Assembly (NCBI GenBank): GCA_947626275.1
Contig: CANQRL010000005.1
Coordinates: 1 to 64,000, forward strand
DNA length: 64,000 nucleotides
Direction: 5' to 3'
From: an uncultured Bacilli bacterium
Lineage (GTDB): Bacteria > Bacillota_I > Bacilli_A > RF39 > UBA660
The notes below the pieces were generated by a model, which was given only the letters and a program-made list of their open reading frames with translations, had not been told where the DNA came from and made no database searches. This document shows positions 7,848-18,300 of the stretch, one piece after another (positions within the stretch are counted from its first letter, which is position 1; each line of letters begins with the position of its first letter). Both the position numbers and the translations under genes were made by a program.

Positions 7848-9792
7848 AGGTGGAAGAAATTTTGAAAAATCAAAAGACTTTAAAGGCTCTATGATTCGTC
7901 TTTTACAAAACTTAAAACCTTGGCGAGTTTTCTTAATACTTGCCTTAACCCTTGCTATGATTAGCGCTATTCTAGCCTTGATAGCACCCCATAAATTATC
8001 AGATTTAACCGATACCATTTCATCAGGTCTTACTCCTTCTATTACGGAAGAAACAGTAGGAGAAATCATGATGGATAATTCTATTTCTTTAGAGGATAAG
8101 AACAAATTTCAAGAGGTATTACAAACTGCTCAAAAGGATGAGAAAGAATTCCTTGTAAAAATGGATACTCTTCCTCAGACGATTTACGATAAGATTAAAC
8201 CAGTAATGGATTTAGAAAAAGTAAAAAGTATCGCACTCCTTCTTACTATTTTCTATATTGTCAGTGCGATTTTTAGCTATATCCAATCCTTTATTTTGAC
8301 GACGATATCCAATAAATTTGCAAAAAATTTACGAAGCCGTATTAGCAATAAGATTAATATTTTACCTCTTCGTTATTTCGATAACCATGAAATGGGAGAT
8401 GTTGTTTCAAGAATTACGAACGATGTTGATACTATTGCGCAACACTTAAATCAAAGTTTATCGGTATTAGTAACGAGTATTACTTTATTTGTCGGATCTA
8501 TTATTATGATGTTCATTACCAATTGGATTATGGCTTTAACAGCAATAGCTGCTAGTATTATTGGCTTTGGCCTTATGGGACTTATTTTAGGAAAATCTCA
8601 AAAATACTTTATCCAACGTCAAGCAGAGCTCGGAAATTTAAATGGTCATATCGAAGAAATTTATTCTGGACATAATGTCGTTAAAGCTTATAATGGGGAA
8701 ACAAAGGCATCAGAAGAATTTGATATGCTAAATGAAAAGTTATTTACTTGCAATCGTAAAAGTCAATTTTTATCTGGTCTTATGCAACCAATCATGGGAT
8801 TTGTAGGAAATTTTGGATATGTTGCTGTTTGCGTTGTCGGTGCGATGTTAACGATGAATGATATCATTTCTTTCGGCGTCATTGTAGCCTTCATGATTTA
8901 TGTTCGCTTGTTTACCAATCCGCTTTCCCAAATCGCTCAAGCCTTAACTTTCTTACAATCTACTGCTGCTGCTTCTGAACGCGTTTTCGAATTATTAGAT
9001 GAAGAAGAATTAGCAGACGAACGTAATATTCAAAAAACACTTCAAGCCAATCAGGTTAGAGGGGACATTGAATTTCAACATGTCAAATTTAGTTATGATG
9101 GTAAAAAGGAAATTATCAAAGATTTCAATGCGAAAGTTCATGCAGGAGAGAAAATTGCCATTGTTGGACCAACTGGGGCAGGAAAGACAACCATGGTTAA
9201 TTTGTTAATGAAATTTTATGATATCAAAGAGGGAGATATTCTTATCGACGGAGTATCTACAAAAGAGCTAACAAGGGATAATATTCATAATCTATTTGTT
9301 ATGGTTTTACAAGATACTTGGCTTTTTGATGGAACCATTCGTGAAAATTTAAAATTCAACAACGAAAGTGTTTCTGATGAAGAAATTTTAGAGGCATGCA
9401 AAGTAGTGGGAGTTGATCATTTTATCAAGACGTTGCCAGGCGGTTTTGATGCAACAGTAAGTGATAATGATACCATCAGTCAAGGACAAAAGCAATTACT
9501 AACGATTGCTCGTGGTATGCTTGAAAATGCACCTTTCCTAATTTTGGATGAAGCTACCTCTAATGTCGATACTAGAACAGAGGAATTGGTTCAAAAAGCG
9601 ATGGATAAATTAATGGTTGGCAAAACCTCTTTCATTATCGCACATAGACTCTCTACGATTAAGAATGCCGATTTGATACTAGTGATGAAAGACGGAAATA
9701 TTGTGGAGCAAGGAAACCATGAATCACTTCTTGCTAAAAAAGGTTTTTATGCGGAGCTATATAATTCGCAATTTGAAAGTTTTAGTGAATAA
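7840..9792 (+). CDS. ABC exporter half-transporter, subunit 2 (TMD-NBD)
   Basis: 650 residues. It is longer than subunit 1 because of an extracytoplasmic insertion of about 70 residues between the first two helices (about residues 60-125). The ATPase motifs are Walker A 'GPTGAGKTT', signature 'ISQGQKQLL' (Ser-Gln-Gly rather than Ser-Gly-Gly), Walker B 'FLILDEATSNVD' with the catalytic Glu intact, and switch His in 'IIAHRLST'. It is the partner of the upstream gene, 8 bp overlapping, and the pair matches the LmrCD/BmrCD heterodimer layout. A terminator follows directly. Confidence 0.92.
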   Translation: MPRGGRNFEKSKDFKGSMIRLLQNLKPWRVFLILALTLAMISAILALIAPHKLSDLTDTISSGLTPSITEETVGEIMMDNSISLEDKNKFQEVLQTAQKDEKEFLVKMDTLPQTIYDKIKPVMDLEKVKSIALLLTIFYIVSAIFSYIQSFILTTISNKFAKNLRSRISNKINILPLRYFDNHEMGDVVSRITNDVDTIAQHLNQSLSVLVTSITLFVGSIIMMFITNWIMALTAIAASIIGFGLMGLILGKSQKYFIQRQAELGNLNGHIEEIYSGHNVVKAYNGETKASEEFDMLNEKLFTCNRKSQFLSGLMQPIMGFVGNFGYVAVCVVGAMLTMNDIISFGVIVAFMIYVRLFTNPLSQIAQALTFLQSTAAASERVFELLDEEELADERNIQKTLQANQVRGDIEFQHVKFSYDGKKEIIKDFNAKVHAGEKIAIVGPTGAGKTTMVNLLMKFYDIKEGDILIDGVSTKELTRDNIHNLFVMVLQDTWLFDGTIRENLKFNNESVSDEEILEACKVVGVDHFIKTLPGGFDATVSDNDTISQGQKQLLTIARGMLENAPFLILDEATSNVDTRTEELVQKAMDKLMVGKTSFIIAHRLSTIKNADLILVMKDGNIVEQGNHESLLAKKGFYAELYNSQFESFSE

Positions 9793-9822
9793 AAAATATG
9801 CACAAATATGTGCATATTTTTG
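9793..9822 (+). terminator. Intrinsic terminator of exporter operon
   Basis: Stem AAAATATGCACA/TGTGCATATTTT with an AATA loop followed by T's. Confidence 0.88.
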
Positions 9823-9893
9823 TGTAAGGGTATACTAAAAAAGAAAAATTTATGGTATGATTATAAGTAGAATTATGATAGGAGGAATAAAAA

Positions 9894-10922
9894 GTGAATA
9901 ATTGTCCTAAATGCGGCACTCCCCTTATACCGGGAACTGTAACTTGTCCTAATTGTGGAGAGCCGGTAAATAATAATTCCCCTGAACCGATGATGGCTCC
10001 TATGGCCCCTGCTCCTACTGTAGCTCAATCTCCAAATCCTGCAATGGCAGTTCCTCCAACTGCTTTAAATCCATACAATGTAGGTGCAGATATGAATGCT
10101 CAGACGATGCCACAGGCAGCACAACCAATAGCGCCTACTGCTCCAATGCCTGCAGCAGCACCAAACGGAATGCCTGTGCAGCCAGGTATAGATACTACAC
10201 AAACAGCAGCAATGGAGATGCCAGGAACGTTACCAACAACACCAGAGGTGCCAACTCCAAGTACGGGAGAAGCCGTTCCTCCAATGTCTGAGGAAGAAAA
10301 AAAGGAAAAAAGAGATAAAGTTGCTAATAGAGTAATTTTTATAATTGTTTTGATTGTTTCATTGGTAGCATTAGCAGTTATGTATTTTTTCATGACGAAA
10401 ATGTTTTCCGGAAAAAATCAAATAGAGGATAAAAAAGAGTTAGAAAATGTCAAAGAGTACCATTATGAAGGCTTTTATTTATACGTCCCTGATGATTTGT
10501 ATGCTGAGGTATACGATGGTGATTTCTATATAGGGGATAAAGAAAATGCATGGTCAGCGATGATGACACTAGGTGTTGGAACTTACAATATTTTAGTAAG
10601 TAATAAATCTCAGTTAGTAAGTTACTTTGCTAATATGGGATATGAGTGTACTGACCCAGTTGAAAAAGAAATTAGTGGAACAGCTTTTGTTATGACGGAA
10701 GTAATGATGGGAACTAAAAATGTCTTAGTGGCCTATACAAAAGCCAATGGAACACATGTTTTTGGAATTGTACTAGAAAATGAAAGCGGCGAATATACAG
10801 ATGAATCTTTAAGACCAATTGGAACAATGATTGCATCTATGACTTTTGAAGGACCAAAATATAAATTGCCTGCAGGCTTTAGACTAGATGAATTTAAGAA
10901 CACATTTATAGTAGCAGAATAG
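9894..10922 (+). CDS. Zinc-ribbon membrane protein with Pro/Ala/Met-rich linker
   Basis: 342 residues starting at GTG, chosen because AGGAGGAATA lies just upstream. Order of parts: a zinc ribbon with CPKC (residues 4-7) and CPNC (18-21), a low-complexity Pro-, Ala-, Met- and Thr-rich linker (about 25-135), one transmembrane helix (about 145-168) and an exported domain (about 170-342) beginning with the 'YHYEGFYLYVPDDL' strand. This cytoplasmic zinc ribbon, linker, TM and exported domain layout is common in Firmicute proteins of unknown function. The gene is monocistronic. Confidence 0.8.
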   Translation: MNNCPKCGTPLIPGTVTCPNCGEPVNNNSPEPMMAPMAPAPTVAQSPNPAMAVPPTALNPYNVGADMNAQTMPQAAQPIAPTAPMPAAAPNGMPVQPGIDTTQTAAMEMPGTLPTTPEVPTPSTGEAVPPMSEEEKKEKRDKVANRVIFIIVLIVSLVALAVMYFFMTKMFSGKNQIEDKKELENVKEYHYEGFYLYVPDDLYAEVYDGDFYIGDKENAWSAMMTLGVGTYNILVSNKSQLVSYFANMGYECTDPVEKEISGTAFVMTEVMMGTKNVLVAYTKANGTHVFGIVLENESGEYTDESLRPIGTMIASMTFEGPKYKLPAGFRLDEFKNTFIVAE

Positions 10923-10945
10923 TGAGAATATCCTCACTATTTTTA
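10919..10945 (+). terminator. Intrinsic terminator
   Basis: Stem ATAGTGAG/CTCACTAT followed by TTTTTA, starting at the stop codon of the zinc-ribbon gene. Confidence 0.85.
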
Positions 10946-10959
10946 TATGTAGGTAAATG

Positions 10960-11060
10960 CGGTGGGCGTTTAACTCTTTTAGGCGCGCCACTTCATAAAT
11001 TTAGACTTTGATATTCTTCTTATGATTGGTTTGGGAGAGCAAGGGGTTGCGCAAAGTAAC
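10960..11060 (+). pseudogene. Decayed inverted copy of the tRNA-Arg/tRNA-Pro pair
   Basis: 10961-10993 resembles the 3' half of tRNA-Arg(ACG) (11183-11213 on the other strand), sharing GGCGCGCCACT and a T-arm-like GTTTAACTC. Then 11026-11056 resembles the anticodon region of tRNA-Pro(UGG), with TTGGTTTGGGA and AAGGGGTTGC identical. The order and spacing equal those of the intact pair, but the copy runs on the opposite strand. Neither folds into a full cloverleaf, so both look inactive. Confidence 0.6.
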
Positions 11061-11084
11061 AAAAAAAGACTTCATACGAAGCCT
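11061..11084 (-). terminator. Terminator of tRNA-Arg/tRNA-Pro transcript
   Basis: On the minus strand GGCTTC/GAAGTC with a GTAT loop runs into a seven-T tract, just after tRNA-Pro. Confidence 0.8.
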
Positions 11085-11096
11085 TCAATAACTAAA

Positions 11097-11173
11097 TGGT
11101 CGGGAAAACAGGATTTGAACCTGCAACCCCTTGGTCCCAAACCAAGTGCTCTACCAAATTGAGCCATTTCCCG
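11097..11173 (-). tRNA. tRNA-Pro (UGG)
   Basis: 77 nt. Acceptor CGGGAAA/TTTCCCG, anticodon loop TTTGGGA giving TGG, encoded ACCA end at 11097. Confidence 0.95.
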
Positions 11174-11182
11174 AATATAAAG

Positions 11183-11259
11183 TGGCGCGCCCAAGAGGAG
11201 TTGAACCCCTAACCTTTTGATCCGTAGTCAAACGCTCTATCCAATTGAGCTATGAGCGC
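11183..11259 (-). tRNA. tRNA-Arg (ACG)
   Basis: 77 nt. Acceptor GCGCTCA/TGGGCGC, anticodon loop CTACGGA giving ACG (read as ICG), encoded CCA. It lies 9 bp upstream of tRNA-Pro in the same transcript. Confidence 0.95.
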
Positions 11260-11426
11260 ATTTCCATGCATTTCTCTCAAATACGTAATTGATTATAACA
11301 TGTTTATCTAGAAAATACAATACTTTTTTTGTAAATTTCTATCATGCAAGAGCGTTTGACTATTTCATTGTATGCATTTTTTCTTACCATATTCTTTTTT
11401 TATTTAAACTATCAAAATTATTGAGA

Positions 11427-12167
11427 CTACGAGATAGTAGAGTACAATTTTTTTATATCTTTTTCATGAATAATGAATTCTGTTCCATGATCATGTAGCT
11501 GACCTATGCGTTCTCCTTTTTTAAATATGCCAATGGTGAAATTGATTTGGACGACTCCTTTTTCTATTAACTCAATAAAGACGTCGAAACTTTTTAAAGA
11601 AAAGAATTCGATGTTGTGGTATTGATAAAAGACTTTTCCACTTCTTTCTTTTTGATAAGCAGAAACAACCGCTAGGGTTTGCAATTTCCTTGTTAGCTTT
11701 TCCTCAATCATTTGGAAGGACCAAGACACCTCTTCTGATTCTTTTTCCAACTGTTGATTTACTACTAGTAATTGTAATTTTTCTTCCTTTCGATTAACAA
11801 CAATTTTAAATAAATAATGTGTTCCAATCGGAGTAAATTTTTGACTGTTTACTGTCCCTTTAAACACCTTATAATTAGGTAAATCTTTATCAGGATAGCC
11901 ATATTTTGCGACAATGCTTTGAATAGCGAATAAATAATCTCCATCTGGAGTGGCTGTAAAAAGTTTCATTTTTCCTCTACCAAAAGTAAGATGGGTTTTA
12001 ATCTCAATATCTTGATAATCTGGAAGTTCAAAATTTTCTTCTTCTTTCCCCAGTAAAGATTCAAAAGTATACCCAACGCCTGTTGTTCCTTGGCGTTTAC
12101 TTTCTATCCAATCCAAATTTTTTATTTTTTCGAATTCTTGTTTTAATTGTTTTATATATTTTTCCAT
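11427..12167 (-). CDS. MvaI/BcnI-family restriction endonuclease-like protein (orphan)
   Basis: 246 residues. The N-terminal half follows the MvaI/BcnI nuclease pattern: 'ESKRQGTTGVGYTFESLLG' then 'PDYQDIEIKTH', where D, E-x-K form the metal-binding catalytic core of the PD-(D/E)xK-type monomeric nickases. The C-terminal part, about residues 110-246, carries the usual beta-rich recognition subdomain. The real MvaI and BcnI act with cytosine methylases, but none is encoded within the window, so this may be a MutH-like nickase, a remnant of a restriction system or a defence nuclease with a protective modification elsewhere. It sits next to the duplicated tRNA pair. The start has AGGAGG shortly upstream. 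Confidence 0.75.
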   Translation of the reverse strand: MEKYIKQLKQEFEKIKNLDWIESKRQGTTGVGYTFESLLGKEEENFELPDYQDIEIKTHLTFGRGKMKLFTATPDGDYLFAIQSIVAKYGYPDKDLPNYKVFKGTVNSQKFTPIGTHYLFKIVVNRKEEKLQLLVVNQQLEKESEEVSWSFQMIEEKLTRKLQTLAVVSAYQKERSGKVFYQYHNIEFFSLKSFDVFIELIEKGVVQINFTIGIFKKGERIGQLHDHGTEFIIHEKDIKKLYSTIS

Positions 12168-12266
12168 TTTTTCCTCCTACTATAGTATTATTTTTTTATT
12201 GCAAATTTCCTTTTAATTTATTGGAAAAAGTAACTTTTTTTTGAAGCTGATTCCCTTTACAAAATA

Positions 12267-12295
12267 TTGATATTTGTCGCATTTTGTTGTATAAT
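12267..12295 (+). promoter_or_regulatory. Promoter of the giant adhesin
   Basis: -35 TTGATA (12267-12272), 17-bp spacer, -10 TATAAT (12290-12295). The leader to the TTG start is about 75 nt. Confidence 0.75.
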
Positions 12296-12378
12296 GATTG
12301 AGAATAGATTTAGAGTAGAAATGGATAGAAAAATAGAGGCTTTTTCCTTCCCATTTTGTAGTAAGAGGAGTGAATAAA

Positions 12379-15300
12379 TTGAAGAAATTGAAAACTAATC
12401 AAAAAGTAGCAGTTGTTAGTCTTTTAGTTGTTTTAATGGCAACTGTCCTCTTCGTTAAAAACGACTTTTTTACAAATTTATTAACTAGCATTGGAGCACC
12501 AATTGCAAATAATACATCTACTAGAGCAATTAATGCAAATCCTAATTTTACCATACAGCATTATTTTTATTTTGATGATATTGATGTAGTATCGCAATCA
12601 AAAGGAAACTCCTATGTTAAGGTCATCAATACTAACAATGGTGGCCATGGTACTGGAGGAAAATTGCCAAAAAACGGTAATGGAGATTCTGTTTCTTATA
12701 TAGAGCTGATAAAGAATGGAAGTTCTGATAGGTATGTTCCAAAGACAACGAGAAAGCTAACTCAATTATTTAAAGATGAAAAAACAGATTATAAGAGTAA
12801 TCCAACTATTAATTATATGAGTCGCCTTTATAATGATACAGATGATTACAATAAGAATTATACATTGACAGAGGTTTGGATACTAAAAGATGGAAAAGAA
12901 GCAACTAGTGTTGATGCGAACGACTTTTATGTATATAAAGTTCCTAAGACAAGTGATGGTAGACATAATCCAGAGGCTATTAATTTTACCAATAATCCAA
13001 ATCACCCAAAACTTACAAAATTGGAAAATGGAGCAGTACCAACTGCGGACAATTATACAATTTTAATATCAGAGAATACAGTAGTACGTCTTGTTTTTGA
13101 TACAATGACAACGACCGATTATAAAAAAACAGGTGTAGATTTTTATGATTATGATATATCAGATGGGTATATATATTCGTCTGCTTCTACGGCTAACAAA
13201 ACTAATACATCTCAGCAGTCTTCGAAATTAACGGGTCCATGGTATGCCAATATCTATCTTCAGGGGATAAATAGTAATGGTAATTACGGTAATACTGGAT
13301 CAAAATATGGCTTTGGAAACGGTTTAGATACTGGAAGAAAAGATGAAACATGGAACAATAATGGAAAGCAAAACAGGATTAATCGTGCCAATAATTCTGT
13401 AAATCCAAATACTATGGCGGTATTTGGATTGACCTCTAGCTATGCTTCAGACGGCTCTATTATATGGGCAACAGGTGTAAATGGTCCTAAAATTTTTGGA
13501 CCCGATGTGGCTACAGGAAAGACTAGTTATAGAAATAACGAGTTTTCACTAGATTTCACTAGAAAAGGTGGCACTTTTGTACTAAGTGGTGTAACTAGAA
13601 CTAGTGATAATAAAAAGGTTTTATCCAATTTAGATTCATTCATTATGAGAGATTTCTCTACAAAAACTACTACTAAGTGGATTTTTTCAAATGATTTTTG
13701 GCCAATGGATTATGCAAACTCCTGGGGTTCAAATAATCACGATTTAAAATTTGGACAAACTGGTGCCAAGTTATATTATCTTAATAGCACAGGCACTAAA
13801 CAAGGGGGAACTTTAGCAACTTCTGATGACAAACTTATGCATAATGCTTACTTTGGAATGTCTTATGAAGTAGAATTTACTCTTGATCCAGGATATGTAG
13901 CTCCTCTTGATTTCTTCTTCTTTGGTGATGATGACTTTTGGCTATTTTTAACAGAACCAAATGGAACGCAAAAATTAATCGCCGATATCGGTGGAATTCA
14001 CAGTGCACTTGGAGAGTATGTTAATCTATGGGATTACATTACACCAGTTGAATATGAAAAAGATGGACAGACACAAGCTGCTTCTGGAACTTATAAACTT
14101 AAATTCTTCTATACAGAACGTGGGGCTTCAGGTTCTACTAACTATATGCGTTTTACCGTTCCACTAGATTCTAAGGCACAGGCATCTCCTGAGACAAAGA
14201 ATTTAAAGATTGAAAAAGAAGTTGTAGGAACAGAAGAAAAAGAAAATGAAGATTATACATTCAAGGTAGATTTTAAAAACAATATTGAAGATATTTATGA
14301 TATTTATAATTACAAAGTATATGACCAAGATGGTACAGAGAAATCTTCTGAAAATATGATGAGTGGAGACACTTTAACTCTTAAAAAAGGAGAGTATTTA
14401 ATTATTGAAGGTGTACCAGATACAGTGACTTATACGATAACAGAACAAACGGACAACATGACAAAAACAGAATATCAAAAAGGTACTATTGGGGGCAGTT
14501 TAGCATCTCCTTCTAAAACTTCTTCAAAAACAATTACTGATTCAATAAAAACCAATAATTATGTTAAATTTATTAACTCTTATGCGGGCATTTCTATTAG
14601 CAAGGAAGTAAAAGGTCCACTAGGAGATAAGAATAAAGAGTTTACTTTCGCTGTTACATTGGGTGATACAAGTTTTAATGGTACTAGAAATGATGTAAAA
14701 TTCACAAATGGGGTTGGAACCTTTAAACTAAAGAACGGTGAAACTAAAATTATCTCTGGATTACCAGAAGGAACATACACAGTAACAGAAACCAATAATG
14801 ATGACTATACTGTTTATAAAACAGGAGATACAGGAACTATTACTGTTGATAAGATACAGGAAGTCAAATTCGTAAACTATAAAACGAAAGATTTAAGAAT
14901 CGAAAAAGATGTTAGTGGTGATGCATTAAGCGCCAATGAAGAATATACTTTCTCTTTAAAATTAGAAGGTATTAGTGATTCTATCTATCCTACTTCTTAT
15001 ACATATGAGAAATATGATAGTAGTAATCAAAAAGTCACTAATGGTAATGGCACTATTTCTTCTGCCTCACAAACCTTTTCTTTGAAAAAGGGCGAATATA
15101 TTGTAATCAAAGACCTTCCAGATGAAACCGAATATACCGTTACAGAACAATCAGAAGACGCTAGTAAAATTACTTATTATCAAGGAAATGTAGGTACAGG
15201 ATTAGAAAACGTTGATGAACAAGAAAGTAACGAAGTAAAAGGTAAGGTATCAGAATTTGATTATGTTAAATTTGTAAATTATTTTGATGATTTAGTAGTT

Positions 15301-18300
15301 AGAAAAACGGTATTAGGTTCTGGAGATAAAAACAAAGATTTCGCTTTTACAGTAACGTTGAGTGATACAAGTGTTACTGGAACTTATGGACAGATGGAAT
15401 TTACTAATGGTGTTGCTACTTTCACATTAAAACATAATCAAACCAAGAAGGCTATCGGTCTTCCTGGTGATATTACTTATACAGTTACTGAAAGTGGTAA
15501 TGAAGGATATAAAGTTTATTCTACTAATGCCACTGGCAAATTAGTAGATGGTAAAAACTCAACCGCAACGTTTACGAACTATATTACTAAGACATTAAAA
15601 ATCGAAAAAGAAGTCGTAAATGGCAAAGATAACGATACAGAATATGAATTTACTTTAACCTTAGTGAGACCAAATCCAACTATTGATAATGGAACATATA
15701 CTTATAAAATTTATGACAAAGATAAGCAAGAAGTTTCAAATGGAAATATCACTAGTGGTGGAACATTTAAATTAAAGAATGGTCAATATATCGAAATTCA
15801 GGAAATCCCAGATAATGTAACTTATACAGTAGAGGAAACACAACCAGATTATGGAGTGGTTAGTTATCGACAAGGAACAATGCAGTCTTTACCAGAGACC
15901 GCTACAAAGTCAAGACAAGTAACGGGAGTATTATCAAACTCTAATTATGTTAAATTCATTAATACTTATGCAAGCTTATCTGTTAGTAAACAAGTAGTAG
16001 GTGCTAACGGAGATAAGGAAAAACAATTTACTATTGGTATTGTTCTAGACGATAAGTCAGTAAATGGAAAATACGGAGATATTACTTTTGCAAATGGTAT
16101 TGCTAATGTTCAATTAAAACATGGCGATACGAAAACAGCGACTGGTCTTCCAGCAACCAAATACACTATCTCAGAGCAAGAACTTACTCCTTATGTAGCA
16201 AAAGAGGAAACTCAAACAGGAAATCTTGAAATTGGTAAGAAGAGCGAAGTAACCTTTGTTAACTTCTTAACCAAAGATTTAAAGATTGGTAAGAAAGTAG
16301 TATTAGAAGATTCTGCTCTTAAAGAAACATATACTTTCCAAGTTCAATTTGAATATCCTGATCATAATAGCTATAAAGAATCTTATACTTACGAAAAATA
16401 TGATAGTAAAAATGCAAAAGTAGGAGAAGCTTCTACTATTCAAAATAATGGTACTTTCACATTACAGAATGGAGAATATATCGTTATTAAGGGATTACCT
16501 GATACTACACAATATACCGTTACAGAAACTAGCAGTGGTTCAACTAGTAAAACGACTTATAAAACAGGAATTATCGATGCTTCTCTTGATTCTAATGAGA
16601 CAGAAGGAAAAACGGTCAAAGAATCTATTAAGGACAAAAACTATGTAGAATTTGAAAATGCTTATGCCGCTCTTTCTATTGAAAAAGAAGTATTAGGTCA
16701 TGGGGATAAACAAAAAGAATTTACATTCACAGTTACTTTAGGAGATAAAACGGTTAATGGAACCCGTGGTGGTGTAGGTTTCACGAATGGTGTTGGAACT
16801 TTCAAACTAAAGAACGGTGAAAAGAAAGAATTGCTTGGTTTACCTGCAACAACTTATACAGTAGAAGAAAGTGATAATGAGGGATATACTGTTTATAAGA
16901 AAAACAGTACAGGTACTCTTACAGCCGGCACTACAATCAATGTCAAATTTACAAATTATCAAACAAGAGAAATTAGAATTGAGAAAGAAGTTAGTGGAAC
17001 AGCCGTAACAGGTGTTGATGATTACCACTTTACATTAACTTTCAATAATCTTACTAATGAGGCTTATCCTAAAACATACTCTTATGATAAGTATAATAAA
17101 GATGGAATAATCCAAGACAGCTCTTCTACGATTAGTTCAGGGGGAACTATTGTCCTAAAAGATGGTGAATATGCTATCGTTAAAGGAATCCCTGATGAAA
17201 CAAACTATACAGTGGAAGAAATAGATAGTCGTGCTAGTAAAGTTACGCATTATCATGGTAAAGCATCAGAAGGATTAGATGAAGAAACGGAAATAGAAGG
17301 AACCAAGATAACCGAAGATGTTGATAATCATGATTATGTTAAGGTTATCAACTACTATGATGGATTATCCGTTAGAAAAGTTGTATTAGGTTCTGGAGAT
17401 AAACAAAAAGCATTTACGTTCACCGTTACGTTAAGCGATAAAACAGTAAATGGAACTTATGGACAGATGCAGTTTACAAACGGTGTTGCTACGTTTACTT
17501 TAAAACATAATGAGAGAAAAACAGCAACCGGACTCCCTGATGACGTAACTTATACAGTTACCGAAAGTGATAATGAGGGATACCAAGTATATAAGACAAA
17601 TGATACAGGATCGCTAAAAACAGGAGCTAATATCACATCAACGTTTATAAATTATAAGACCCAAAATCTTAAAATAGAAAAAGAGGTTATGGGAAAGCAA
17701 AACGATCAAACAGATTATACTTTTACACTTCACTTAACAAAAACAAATGCAGAAATTGATAACGGTGAATATGACTATAAAAAGTATGACAAAGATAAAA
17801 AGGTAACAACTGGAAAAATTAAAGATAAAGGAACCTTTACCTTAAAAGATGGCGAATATATTGTTGTTGAAAATGTTCCAGATGATACTAAATATACTGT
17901 TGAAGAAACGGTATCTAATAGACAGGTTGTTGGTTATTATCAAGGTATGGATGGTCAAGAGTCAGAAATCACGATGAAAGGTTCTATAGCAACTGGTACC
18001 ATCTACACAGCTAACTATGTAAAATTTGTCAACACGTACGCTAGTATCTCTATTAGTAAATCGGTAATAGGACTTACCGGTGATAAGAGTAAGCAATTTA
18101 ATTTTGTATTAACATTGGATGACGATACAATTAATGAAACTTATGATGGTGTGACTTTCAAGAATGGTGTTGCTGAATTTACTTTAAAACACGGTGATAC
18201 TAAGACGATTACCGGTTTACCAGAAGTAGGTTATACTGTTACTGAAAAAACATCTGATGGTTACATTATTAAAAGAAATAATGCTAAAGGAACTTTAAAG

